This document shows positions 28,342 to 38,681 of a stretch of 64,000 bases of DNA, piece after piece. Below the pieces are notes generated by a model. The model did no database searches and had not been told where the DNA came from. It saw only the letters and a list, made by a program, of their open reading frames with translations. This DNA comes from Klebsiella planticola ATCC 33531 (GTDB lineage Bacteria > Pseudomonadota > Gammaproteobacteria > Enterobacterales > Enterobacteriaceae): assembly GCF_000735435.1 (NCBI RefSeq), contig NZ_JMPP01000051.1, forward strand, positions 1-64,000. Reading direction: 5' to 3'. The translations under genes were made by a program, and so were the position numbers. Numbering within the stretch: position 1 is the first letter of the stretch; each line of letters opens with the position of its first letter.

Positions 28342-30276
28342 ATGAATATATTCGATCACTATCGCCAGCGTTATGAAGCTGCCAAGGACGAAGAGTTCAC
28401 ACTGCAGGAGTTTCTTACCATCTGCCGGCAAGATCGCAGTGCTTATGCCAACGCGGCAGAACGGCTGCTGATGGCCATTGGTGAGCCAGTCATGGTCGAC
28501 ACGGCCCTGGAACCCCGGCTGTCCCGTCTCTTTTCAAACCGGGTTGTCGCGCGCTATCCGGCATTTGAAGAGTTTTACGGTATGGAAGATGCTATCGAGC
28601 AGATCGTCTCTTACCTGAAACACGCCGCACAAGGTCTGGAAGAGAAGAAACAGATTCTGTATCTGCTGGGCCCGGTGGGTGGGGGTAAATCGTCGCTGGC
28701 TGAACGTCTGAAATCCTTAATGCAGCGTGTACCTATCTATATCCTGAGCGCCAACGGTGAACGTAGCCCGGTCAACGATCATCCGCTGTGCCTGTTTAAC
28801 CCGCAGGAAGACGCGCAGATTCTCGATAAAGAGTATGGCGTGCCTACCCGTTATCTCGGCACCATTATGTCGCCGTGGGCGGCAAAACGCCTGCATGAGT
28901 TCGGTGGCGACATCACCAAATTCCGCGTGATCAAAGTGTGGCCCTCTATCCTTGAGCAAATTGCCATCGCCAAGACCGAACCGGGTGATGAGAATAACCA
29001 GGATATCTCCGCGCTGGTCGGTAAAGTGGATATTCGTAAACTGGAGCATTATGCCCAGAACGATCCGGACGCCTACGGCTACTCCGGCGCCCTGTGCCGC
29101 GCCAACCAGGGGATTATGGAGTTCGTCGAGATGTTTAAAGCGCCTATCAAGGTGCTGCATCCGCTGCTGACCGCGACCCAGGAAGGCAACTATAACGGGA
29201 CCGAGGGCATTTCGGCCCTGCCGTTTAACGGCATTATTCTCGCCCACTCCAACGAATCCGAATGGGTGACCTTCCGTAATAACAAAAACAATGAGGCCTT
29301 CCTCGACCGCGTGTATATCGTCAAGGTGCCTTATTGCCTGCGCATTTCCGAAGAGATGCGTATCTACGAAAAACTGCTTAACAACAGTGAGCTGACCCAC
29401 GCGCCGTGCGCCCCGGGGACCCTGGAGACGCTGTCGCGCTTCTCAATACTGTCGCGGCTGAAAGAGCCGGAAAACTCGAGCATTTACTCCAAAATGCGCG
29501 TGTACGACGGTGAAAGCCTGAAAGATACCGACCCGAAAGCGAAATCCTATCAGGAGTACCGCGATTATGCCGGCGTCGATGAAGGGATGAACGGTCTGTC
29601 CACCCGCTTCGCCTTCAAAATATTGTCGCGCGTGTTTAACTTTGACCACGCCGAGGTCGCCGCGAACCCGGTCCATCTGTTCTACGTCCTGGAACAGCAA
29701 ATCGAGCGCGAGCAGTTCCCGCAAGAGCAGTCGGAACGTTATCTGGAGTTCCTCAAAGGCTATCTGATCCCGAAATACGCCGAGTTTATCGGTAAAGAGA
29801 TTCAGACCGCCTATCTTGAGTCCTACTCCGAATACGGGCAGAACATCTTTGACCGTTATGTCACCTATGCGGACTTCTGGATTCAGGATCAGGAATACCG
29901 CGATCCGGACACCGGCCAACTGTTTGACCGCGAGTCGTTGAACGCAGAGCTGGAAAAAATTGAGAAGCCGGCCGGGATCAGCAACCCGAAAGACTTCCGT
30001 AATGAGATAGTCAACTTCGTCCTGCGCGCCAGGGCTAATATCAACGGACGGAACCCGAACTGGACCAGCTATGAAAAACTGCGCACGGTTATTGAGAAGA
30101 AAATGTTCTCCAATACCGAAGAGCTGCTGCCGGTGATTTCGTTTAACGCCAAAACGTCCACCGACGAGCAGAAAAAACACGACGATTTTGTCGATCGTAT
30201 GATGGAGAAAGGCTATACCCGTAAGCAGGTCCGTCTGCTGTGCGAATGGTACCTGCGCGTACGTAAATCATCCTGA
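28342..30276 (+). CDS. yeaG: PrkA-family serine protein kinase YeaG
   Basis: 644 aa kinase of the PrkA family, involved in nitrogen-starvation and stationary-phase adaptation in E. coli. Started at ATG 28342 it equals E. coli in length; the upstream codons are rejected. An N-terminal AAA-like domain contains the Walker A motif GPVGGGKS at 110-117, and a C-terminal PrkA kinase-like domain follows. It is very highly conserved in sequence. It forms an operon with yeaH across a spacer that holds a BIME repeat, behind a sigma-54 promoter. Confidence 0.97.
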   Translation: MNIFDHYRQRYEAAKDEEFTLQEFLTICRQDRSAYANAAERLLMAIGEPVMVDTALEPRLSRLFSNRVVARYPAFEEFYGMEDAIEQIVSYLKHAAQGLEEKKQILYLLGPVGGGKSSLAERLKSLMQRVPIYILSANGERSPVNDHPLCLFNPQEDAQILDKEYGVPTRYLGTIMSPWAAKRLHEFGGDITKFRVIKVWPSILEQIAIAKTEPGDENNQDISALVGKVDIRKLEHYAQNDPDAYGYSGALCRANQGIMEFVEMFKAPIKVLHPLLTATQEGNYNGTEGISALPFNGIILAHSNESEWVTFRNNKNNEAFLDRVYIVKVPYCLRISEEMRIYEKLLNNSELTHAPCAPGTLETLSRFSILSRLKEPENSSIYSKMRVYDGESLKDTDPKAKSYQEYRDYAGVDEGMNGLSTRFAFKILSRVFNFDHAEVAANPVHLFYVLEQQIEREQFPQEQSERYLEFLKGYLIPKYAEFIGKEIQTAYLESYSEYGQNIFDRYVTYADFWIQDQEYRDPDTGQLFDRESLNAELEKIEKPAGISNPKDFRNEIVNFVLRARANINGRNPNWTSYEKLRTVIEKKMFSNTEELLPVISFNAKTSTDEQKKHDDFVDRMMEKGYTRKQVRLLCEWYLRVRKSS

Positions 30277-30287
30277 TAACGGAAATT

Positions 30288-31691
<1,404 letters not shown>

Positions 31692-31698
31692 CCAATAA

Positions 31699-31733
31699 AA
31701 ACAGTCAGTTACATTAAGATCCTGACTGTTTTC
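31699..31733 (+). terminator. yeaGH terminator
   Basis: ACAGTCAG and CTGACTGT followed by TTTT, 8 nt after the yeaH stop. Confidence 0.8.
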
Positions 31734-31826
31734 CTTGAAGGCTGGCCGTTAAGTATTTGCGCGTCAATTCCAATAATGACGTTTGAATAAGCCTGAATCA
31801 GTGTCTGACTGGAAGCGACTGCCGCT

Positions 31827-32480
31827 ATGCGCCTTACCGCCCACCTCTACGTTCGTCTGCCCCTGCTGATTTCTATCGTTCTGGGCGTCGTCTGTTTTTT
31901 CTTGCTTCCGGCACACCTGGGAACCTTGCAAAGAGTGCTGATCGGCTGGAATACGCTGGCATGGCCTTATCTGATTTTTATCTGGATCCGCATGTTGATT
32001 ACTGATGTATCGGGCATTCAGCGCATTGCCCGATTACAGGACCAAAGCGCGATGCTCGTGCTAACGATAGTGATTGTGGCCTGTGCAGCCAGCATTGTCG
32101 CCATTTTAAGCGAACTCTCCGCGTTGAAAGAGCTCTCCGGCACGCCGCGCATAGTGCATCTGCTGTTGACGGTGGCAACCCTCATTGTCTCCTGGGCCCT
32201 CCTGCCCAGCTCTTTCGCTATGCACTATGCCCATCAGCACTATCTGCATCGGACGCAGGACGTCACCCCGATGATATTTCCTGAAAAGCCGGAGGACCCT
32301 GGATACTGGGACTTCCTGTACTACGCGTTTACGATTGCGGTGGCCTCGCAAACCGCCGATGTGGCCACCGGGACAACCGGGATTCGTCAAATCACGCTGC
32401 TACAATCGGTTATCTCCTTTGTGTTCAATCTCGCGATACTGGGTCTGTCGGTCAACGTCGGCGCAGGTCTGCTGAATTAG
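31827..32480 (+). CDS. DUF1345 inner membrane protein
   Basis: 217 aa with about five membrane segments (roughly residues 11-28, 35-55, 71-95, 110-130, 193-215). The DUF1345 hallmark DFLYYAFTIAVASQTADV is near residue 160. Function unknown; the family resembles half of a channel-like protein in the latter motif. It takes the position of yeaI in the E. coli order, downstream of yeaH. No strong ribosome site is seen (AAGCGAC region before the ATG). Confidence 0.8.
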   Translation: MRLTAHLYVRLPLLISIVLGVVCFFLLPAHLGTLQRVLIGWNTLAWPYLIFIWIRMLITDVSGIQRIARLQDQSAMLVLTIVIVACAASIVAILSELSALKELSGTPRIVHLLLTVATLIVSWALLPSSFAMHYAHQHYLHRTQDVTPMIFPEKPEDPGYWDFLYYAFTIAVASQTADVATGTTGIRQITLLQSVISFVFNLAILGLSVNVGAGLLN

Positions 32481-32869
32481 TCCCTCCGGATCCCGTTTCA
32501 ACTGGCGCAACCAAAGCCGACTGTCGTTCCAACATGACGCGGCGGAGGTTGCCCTTCCCCCAGCCCCCTCTCCCAAGCGGCTCCTCAGGGTCAGCGTTGC
32601 CTTTAAAACGCTTATTTTTGTGCGTTAGTCCACAATTTAATATTCCGCAAGGGCAATATTTACTTTTAAATAAATGTGCTGTTTTAGAGCCGCAGGTTAC
32701 ACCATACACTATGCCTGAACGTGCAATAGCGCCTGAAAAATTAATATTCTTTTATAGCAATTAAAATATTTTACCTTTTTAACCGCCACCAGCAGCGGCT
32801 GAAATTTAATAATTAAATCCCGTGCAATTTGTTACGGAAATTATATTTTAAAACACCAGGAATTAATTA
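32481..32869. other. Intergenic region upstream of porin
   Basis: 389 bases. The first half is GC-rich with pyrimidine runs; the second half is AT-rich and ends in the porin leader with CAGGAATTAATTA before the ATG. It presumably contains the porin promoter. No CRP palindrome or small gene was recognised. Confidence 0.45.
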
Positions 32870-34201
32870 ATGAAAAAATCTTTATTGCCCCTTGCCATTG
32901 CGTCGTCACTTTCAATGGTGTCCACAGCCGTATTTGCAGATGATAAAACAGATGCCCCATCCAAAACCGTTACCGCCACCGACACCTTAGCCGGCATTGA
33001 TTTTTATGGATATTTCCGTTCAGGCATGGGCGCCAGTGACGGCGGTGGTTCGATGAAAGACGCGACCGGTGGCAGCTTCGAGAAGAATAAACTCGGCCGT
33101 CTGGGTAATGAATTTGACACCTACGCTGAAGTTGGCTTTGGTAAAGAACTATATCGTTCAGGAAGTCAGTCTGTATATATTCAGACGATGATCAATATGT
33201 ACGACGGCGATACCAATAGCAGCCACGAAAATAAGTTCGGCTGGGAAAATATGAATATCCAGTTCCGTAACTTCATGGGCCTTGATGAAACAACCTGGGC
33301 GGGTATTCGCCAGTATAATAAATACAGTATTGACGCCAACGACTACGATTACTGGAACCATACCAACGTCGGCGGCGGTATTGAAAAAATGAGTCTCGGT
33401 CAGGGGAAACTTTCTGTCGCATTCTTACATCGCGATATTGATGAAGATCTTTCTGCCTTTGCCGAAGGCGAAGTGGACGCTCAGCAGCTGATCGATTCCA
33501 ATCAACTTGAACTCATGTATGACAGCCAGCCTCTGTGGGATGGCGCAACGTTAGCGGTGGGTTATAAATATCTCCACGCAGATGCTAACGATGAACAAGT
33601 CGAGCGAGCCAACCACGATTATGTCGATGGCCAAACCGCGATGGTGGTGTTGAAACAGCCGATCTTCGACAAAGGCGTTAACAATACGGTTATCCAGTAT
33701 TATGGCAAAGGCTCTGCCCTGCAAGGCGTGACCTTCGGCGCTGCGGACACGCTCAATGGCACGGTTAAAGAGGGTGAAGGTTGGGCACTGCGTAACTACG
33801 GCACCATCCCGGTTGCCGCGGATTGGGATGTCAGCCATGCGCTGAACTATGCTGCCGCCAACGATGTTGAGCTGTGGAATGGTGATAAGGGCGATGCGTC
33901 AACGGCGTCCGTCAGCGCGAAAGTGACCTATCACTGGTCTGATTACACCCGAACGTATCTTGAAATGGGTTATTTCGACGACAAGAAAACGGTTAACGGG
34001 ACTGACTACGATCGCAGCGGAGCAAAGTACACCCTTGCTCAGGCGCTGTCCTACGGTCGCGATAAGCCAGAATTACGCGTATTCGTCAGCCACTACGATA
34101 GCGACCGGGATAACTGGACGGATGCCAGCGAATCGTCCTTCAATAATGGTCTGGACAACGACACCTGGGCTGTGGGTATTCAGGCTAACGTCTTCTGGTA
34201 A
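32870..34201 (+). CDS. LamB-type carbohydrate-selective porin
   Basis: 443 aa outer membrane protein of the maltoporin (LamB/ScrY) family. A signal peptide (MKKSLLPLAIASSLSMVSTAVFA) is followed by the family start GIDFYGYFRSGMGAS, strands such as GRLGNEFDTYAEVGFGKELY and KYTLAQALSYGRDKPELRVF, and the terminal aromatic GIQANVFW. The C-terminal Trp is typical of LamB. No sugar permease or PTS genes lie beside it, so it is an orphan porin. Substrate unknown; the lower GC and unique position suggest lineage-specific acquisition. Confidence 0.9.
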   Translation: MKKSLLPLAIASSLSMVSTAVFADDKTDAPSKTVTATDTLAGIDFYGYFRSGMGASDGGGSMKDATGGSFEKNKLGRLGNEFDTYAEVGFGKELYRSGSQSVYIQTMINMYDGDTNSSHENKFGWENMNIQFRNFMGLDETTWAGIRQYNKYSIDANDYDYWNHTNVGGGIEKMSLGQGKLSVAFLHRDIDEDLSAFAEGEVDAQQLIDSNQLELMYDSQPLWDGATLAVGYKYLHADANDEQVERANHDYVDGQTAMVVLKQPIFDKGVNNTVIQYYGKGSALQGVTFGAADTLNGTVKEGEGWALRNYGTIPVAADWDVSHALNYAAANDVELWNGDKGDASTASVSAKVTYHWSDYTRTYLEMGYFDDKKTVNGTDYDRSGAKYTLAQALSYGRDKPELRVFVSHYDSDRDNWTDASESSFNNGLDNDTWAVGIQANVFW

Positions 34202-34386
34202 TCATGCACTGTCTACTGCGGGCGACTGGCATAAGCTGCCCGCAGTCGGCAAACCGGCGAAGGGTGCTGTCTGAGCGAATGCGCCGGGCAGCAAAGTCGC
34301 GGTGATAAGCCAGACCTGAACCACGCAAAGATGCGCCTGTCAGGGCGGCTCAGGCAGCCCTGTGCCAGCAGGAAAGATGGCTGATT

Positions 34387-34734
34387 TTATGACTTCTTAT
34401 TGAGCATCGATTTTAAATCCGCAAAGGGATTATAGGTTGCGGCGGCTACATCCTTTTGCGCATCCTCCCCCGCTACCACTCGAGTGCCGTACTGGTCCGC
34501 CTCGGTGTATTTGGAGTGCTCATGGTCGTGGCAGTACAGACACAATAACTCCCAGTTGCTGCCATCTTGCGGATTATTGGTATGGTCGTGATCGATATGG
34601 TGGACCGTTAATTCGCGCAGGTTGGAATAGACAAACTCCCGCGAGCAGCGCCCACATACCCACGGATAGATTTTTAGTGCTTTTTCACGATAGCCGCTTT
34701 CCAGCCGGGCATAGTTTTTAGGGATCAGAGCCAT
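34387..34734 (-). CDS. yajD: HNH endonuclease family protein YajD
   Basis: 115 aa protein very close to E. coli YajD (start MALIPKNYARLESGYREKA, same length). The HNH fold is visible: CGRCSREF, then HHIDHDHTNNPQDGSNW, then CLYCHDHEH, with paired Cys for structural zinc. In E. coli yajD lies near tsx and secF, not here, so this is either the relocated orthologue or a second copy. Biological role unknown; no phage or restriction genes are nearby. Confidence 0.88.
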   Translation of the reverse strand: MALIPKNYARLESGYREKALKIYPWVCGRCSREFVYSNLRELTVHHIDHDHTNNPQDGSNWELLCLYCHDHEHSKYTEADQYGTRVVAGEDAQKDVAAATYNPFADLKSMLNKKS

Positions 34735-35103
34735 TGGAGAGGTTACCTGTTACAAAGAGATAATGGGTTAGATAGTACCTCCAATCGGGTCCGCAAGGGA
34801 ACAGAAGGCCTGATGAAAGCGCAACAGGCAACGGACGAGAGTCTGGAAGCAAAACGGTGAGGCGCTCCCCGGCATCAACGTAAGACGGCCTTCCGCTTAC
34901 CGCGAGCGCCTTGGTTTTGAATACGCGCCATTATAATTAGCCGTCGCAAAATTCAGGCTAAAAGGTCTTTCGTTTTACATGACCTGCCGTTCGGCTGACT
35001 GCCGCTCCCCGTTGGCCGGCCCTTCCGCCGGATTATCCCTGTGGCGTAAATCCCCCCTTTTTGACTCCTGCTATTGTGCTGGTTGACCGGGAATCTGGTG
35101 CAT
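34735..35103. other. Intergenic region, no gene seen
   Basis: About 370 bases between the yajD start and the terminator of the glycosyltransferase. It contains several short CG-rich inverted repeats but no supported frame. The yajD promoter should be at its left end. Confidence 0.45.
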
Positions 35104-35132
35104 AAAAAAGCCAGCGATCTTGTATCGCTGGC
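35104..35132 (-). terminator. Terminator of the GT9 gene
   Basis: On the minus strand GCCAGCGAT-ACAAG-ATCGCTGGC is followed by TTTTTT, a standard intrinsic terminator about 50 nt past the stop. Confidence 0.85.
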
Positions 35133-35181
35133 CACGTGATGATGCCCTGCTGCCGGACGTACCCTCTGCCAGCAGCGACGA

Positions 35182-36360
35182 TTATCGATCGTTGAGACCA
35201 TCCCGCCCGGGCTCTTTTGCCAGCACGCCACCTTCAATCTCACTCATAATCAGACTGGCCAGATTCTCCATGTGATGGACCTTGCCGCATTTGACAATGA
35301 TCTGCCGCGCGTTGTCATATCCCGGCGCCCACAATCGGTTGTTCATGCGCACATCTTTATAGATAGCCACCAGCGGTTTTCTCCACGCTGCCGCCATATG
35401 GACCACCGAGGTATCCGGTGAGATAACCAGATCGGCATCGGCAATCAGCGCCATGGCGTGATGCAGCGTTTTGAAAGGGTTAATGCGAACCTTTTCTGGC
35501 AGCGGGAGTCGGATCTCATTGCGGTGATCGAGCAAAATGATCTGTACATCGGGATAGGCCTCCTGCAGTTTGCCGATGAGGGATGACAACTGCGCCTGCG
35601 ACAGGCTGCGGTCCGGATGCCCGGCAAAAATATTAATGATGACTTTTCGCCCGACAATCCCCGCCAGATACTGCCGGGTTTGCTGATAAATATCTTCTGG
35701 AATATGGAGGTCATAGCGCTCCAGATGTTTTTTATCCAGATTCAGATGCTCGGCGATAAACGTATAGGTTTTGCTGACATGCCAGTTTTCACAATCAAAA
35801 TCAAAGGATTTTGAATAGTGATTAATAGATGCCCATTTATTAAACCCCAGGACCGACTTTGCTTTTATTTGCCGCAATAACAGCATCCGGTGTATGGGCA
35901 TGTCGAATAAAGAGGGATCGATAACAATGTCATACTTATTATTCGCAAGCTCATTAATAACGGACTCAGGAACATTATGGGTAAATTTATGCAGGAAATC
36001 ACCGGAGGCTACATTCTCAGCCTCATAGATCCGGCGAATGCCCGGATGATACCGCATCACCTGGCTATTCGATTTTGTCAGCAGGAAATCCACGATAAAC
36101 CCTGACTGATGAAGGCACTTAACCAATGCAGAATCGACAACCACATCCCCGATAGCGCCTTCATTGCGCATCAGCAGCACCGTTTTTGCCGATGACAAAT
36201 CCGGCTCATGACGCGCAGGGCTATCCCACAGCGTTTTTGCGATATAAACCCGTAAGGCGTTACGCACTCTTTTTGTAAAATAATTACGGCGCCTGTTAAG
36301 TTCCCTTATTTTTTTAAACTTCTTCGGGGATACCCGCACCGCTGTGTTATCTATCATCAT
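35182..36360 (-). CDS. Glycosyltransferase family 9 (heptosyltransferase-like)
   Basis: 392 aa soluble GT-B fold protein of the ADP-heptose transferase family. N-terminal KTVLLMRNEGAIGDVVVDSA is the GT9 acceptor-domain start. The C-terminal donor-site motif is LVISPDTSVVHMAAAWRKPLVAIY. Unlike LPS core genes it stands alone, with its own terminator and about 365 bp of AT-rich DNA upstream. Its 5' half has lower GC than neighbouring backbone genes, consistent with horizontal transfer. Two adjacent start codons (36360, 36357) are possible. Acceptor unknown; it may modify core oligosaccharide or another surface glycan. Confidence 0.85.
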   Translation of the reverse strand: MMIDNTAVRVSPKKFKKIRELNRRRNYFTKRVRNALRVYIAKTLWDSPARHEPDLSSAKTVLLMRNEGAIGDVVVDSALVKCLHQSGFIVDFLLTKSNSQVMRYHPGIRRIYEAENVASGDFLHKFTHNVPESVINELANNKYDIVIDPSLFDMPIHRMLLLRQIKAKSVLGFNKWASINHYSKSFDFDCENWHVSKTYTFIAEHLNLDKKHLERYDLHIPEDIYQQTRQYLAGIVGRKVIINIFAGHPDRSLSQAQLSSLIGKLQEAYPDVQIILLDHRNEIRLPLPEKVRINPFKTLHHAMALIADADLVISPDTSVVHMAAAWRKPLVAIYKDVRMNNRLWAPGYDNARQIIVKCGKVHHMENLASLIMSEIEGGVLAKEPGRDGLNDR

Positions 36361-36725
36361 ATCCTCGTAACCACAATTAACCGCACTACTATCGATTTTG
36401 TTAAGGACTCAATAAAATGAGAAAAGTTCTATTGCTTAATAAATTCTTTCCATTTTGTCGTGAGGAGTGCTTTGGCCAACGATAAATTGAAGAGAATTTG
36501 CTTAAATTATGAATTAAATACGAATAATCCGATGAGAAGATATGAATTGGCCCTCACCGTTCGCGGAGGTATTGATCGTTGAGCATCATGTCGTTTATCC
36601 CTCTCCTCTCAGGTCAACATTCACCGCGCAAGCAATCAGAACAAAATGCTCCTACGGGCTCCGTGGGTTCTCATCAGGCGTGAAGAAGATTATGCTGACG
36701 GCTTTGTCATGCTGGAAAGATTGAG
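36361..36725. other. AT-rich intergenic region upstream of GT9 and yeaK
   Basis: 365 bases with promoters for two divergent genes. A 22-codon frame at 36417 (MRKVLLLNKF...) is probably chance. The right half matches backbone composition. Confidence 0.45.
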
Positions 36726-37226
36726 ATGAACATGCCGGAAAAACGCAACACCCACCGTCAGCTGCTCGCGCTGCTTGAACAGCATCAGGCACGCTATCGC
36801 GTCGTAGAACATGAGGCCGTGGGGAAATGTGAGGCCGTGTCGGAAATTCGCGGTACCGCTTTGGGCCAGGGCGCAAAAGCGCTGGTCTGTAAAGTCAAAG
36901 GGAACGGCGTGAACCAGCATGTGCTGGCGATCCTCGCCGCCGATCAACAGGCAGACCTGTCACGCCTGGCGCAGCATATCGGCGGCAGCAAGGCGTCGCT
37001 GGCCAGTCCGGCGGAAGTCGATACGCTCACCGCCTGCGTTTTTGGCGCCATCCCACCGTTCAGCTTTCATCCGGACTTGCGGCTGATTGCCGATCCGCTG
37101 CTGTTCGATCGCTACCCTGAAATTGCCTTTAACGCCGGCCAGCTGGATAAATCCATTATCCTCAACACCAGGGATTATCTGCGCATCGCCCGCCCGGAAC
37201 TGGTCGCCTTTCGCCGCGAAAGCTGA
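36726..37226 (+). CDS. yeaK: YeaK, mischarged aminoacyl-tRNA deacylase (YbaK/ProX family)
   Basis: 166 aa YbaK-domain protein that hydrolyses wrongly charged tRNA in trans. The family segments HEAVGKCEAVSEIRG and KALVCKVKGNGVNQHVL (with the conserved lysine) and PPFSFHPDLRLIADP are present, closely matching E. coli YeaK. GGAAAG precedes the ATG. It re-enters the conserved yea gene order after the variable 31.8-36.4 kb segment. Confidence 0.92.
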   Translation: MNMPEKRNTHRQLLALLEQHQARYRVVEHEAVGKCEAVSEIRGTALGQGAKALVCKVKGNGVNQHVLAILAADQQADLSRLAQHIGGSKASLASPAEVDTLTACVFGAIPPFSFHPDLRLIADPLLFDRYPEIAFNAGQLDKSIILNTRDYLRIARPELVAFRRES

Positions 37227-37292
37227 GGTGTGATAGTACGCCGCCACGCAAAATTGTGCAGATGCCTGAATACGCGGTCGTTCGTCAAAAAA

Positions 37293-37333
37293 AGCCTGTC
37301 TATTCACGCTATTACGCGTAAAGTAGACAGGCT
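37293..37333 (+). terminator. yeaK terminator
   Basis: AGCCTGTCTA and TAGACAGGCT form a 10-bp stem extended by an inner ACGC/GCGT pairing, with TTATTATTTT following. Confidence 0.75.
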
Positions 37334-37359
37334 TATTATTTTGGCAAGGATCTCCCTTC

Positions 37360-37806
37360 ATGTTCGATACAACCCTGTTTATTCTGCTGGGGCTGGCCGC
37401 GCTGGGTTTTATCAGCCATAACACCACCGTGGCCATTTCTATCCTCGTTTTAATCATCGTTCGCGTCACGCCGCTCAACGTCTTTTTCCCGTGGATTGAA
37501 AAACAGGGGCTGACGATCGGTATTATTATTCTGACCATTGGCGTCATGGCCCCCATTGCCAGCGGCACGCTGCCGCCGTCGACGCTGCTGCACTCGTTCG
37601 TTAACTGGAAGTCGCTGCTGGCGATTGCGGTGGGCGTATTCGTCTCATGGCTGGGCGGTCGCGGCGTGGCGCTGATGGGGTCGCAACCGCAGCTGGTCGC
37701 CGGGCTGCTGGTCGGCACGGTCCTTGGCGTAGCGCTGTTCCGCGGCGTACCGGTTGGCCCGCTGATCGCCGCTGGCATCATTTCACTGTTTATCGGGAAG
37801 TCGTAA
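37360..37806 (+). CDS. yeaL: UPF0756 membrane protein YeaL
   Basis: 148 aa inner membrane protein with four hydrophobic segments, near identical in layout to E. coli YeaL ([45 protein letters not shown]). AAGGA lies 9 nt before the ATG. Its last 17 nt overlap the end of the convergent nimR. Function unknown. Confidence 0.92.
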   Translation: MFDTTLFILLGLAALGFISHNTTVAISILVLIIVRVTPLNVFFPWIEKQGLTIGIIILTIGVMAPIASGTLPPSTLLHSFVNWKSLLAIAVGVFVSWLGGRGVALMGSQPQLVAGLLVGTVLGVALFRGVPVGPLIAAGIISLFIGKS

Positions 37807-38581
37807 CCAGACTCGCCAGGTAGCGCCCTGGCGTCTGGCCCAGCCCCTTTTTAAACATCGTAATAAACGCGGTCGTCGAGTCATATCCCAGCGTTTGCGC
37901 GGTCTGCTGGACCGTTTGCCCGCGAATCAACATCTGCAGGGCCAGGATCAGCTGCAGCTGATGTCGCCAGCGGCGAAAGCTCAGCCCGGTCTCACGCACC
38001 ACCAGCCGCGCCAGATTCCGTTCGCTCATCGCAAATTCCGCCGCCCACTGCCCCAGCGTCTGCCAACGGGCCGGATCAACCGCCATGAAATCCGCCATCT
38101 GGCGAATCTTCGGATGGGGGGAAACCGGCAACTGCAGATGTTCCTGCGGCTGTCGTGGGAGCTCATCGAACAGCACCTGTACCAGCCGTTGAGTAGTCGG
38201 ATGGGCAAACGCCTCCCCGTGACGTCCGGCGAGGGTCAGGATAAGCTCGCGAACCAGGGGAGAAATTTTTAAGGTACAACAGTGCGCCGGCATTGCCGCA
38301 GCATCCGGTTCAATAAACAGAAAACTGATTTGCGCCCCCGGCGTGGCGCGGTTGCTGTGGGGCATCTGACCCGGTACCCACACCGCGTACTGCGGCGGCA
38401 CCATCCACATAGCGTTCTCCACCTCGCAAGTGAGCGCTCCATGCAAGGCGAGGATCAGCTGGCCTTTGCGGTGCTGATGGCGAGGGATGAACTGCTCGTC
38501 CTCCACCACCTGAATGCGAAAAGCGAGGGCCGATTCATGGCCGCTGTCCGGATCGTAGCCATCCAGGCCAAGTCCTATCAT
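37790..38581 (-). CDS. nimR: AraC-family regulator NimR (YeaM)
   Basis: 263 aa regulator; in E. coli it represses nimT and affects 2-nitroimidazole sensitivity. An N-terminal cupin-like sensor ([16 protein letters not shown]) and a C-terminal pair of helix-turn-helix motifs ([22 protein letters not shown], then [22 protein letters not shown]) are seen. It is divergent from nimT across 100 bp, the expected operator region. It overlaps yeaL tail to tail. Confidence 0.92.
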   Translation of the reverse strand: MIGLGLDGYDPDSGHESALAFRIQVVEDEQFIPRHQHRKGQLILALHGALTCEVENAMWMVPPQYAVWVPGQMPHSNRATPGAQISFLFIEPDAAAMPAHCCTLKISPLVRELILTLAGRHGEAFAHPTTQRLVQVLFDELPRQPQEHLQLPVSPHPKIRQMADFMAVDPARWQTLGQWAAEFAMSERNLARLVVRETGLSFRRWRHQLQLILALQMLIRGQTVQQTAQTLGYDSTTAFITMFKKGLGQTPGRYLASLVTTSR

Positions 38582-38681
38582 GATTTTGTCCGATATTAGC
38601 GATAATCTGTCATTTTAGCTTGATTTAAACCATCGGCAAACGCGCTATTGTAGCCGCCCTGTTTACTCGTCAGAGATTGCC

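Noticed and set aside
28717-30180. Two long frames antisense to yeaG
   Set aside because: Shadows of a highly conserved gene; no start signals.
34953-35243. 96-codon minus-strand frame overlapping the GT9 gene end
   Set aside because: Crosses the GT9 terminator and is out of frame with the conserved C-terminus.
36417-36485. 22-codon frame upstream of yeaK
   Set aside because: Too short and in AT-rich promoter-like DNA without a ribosome site.
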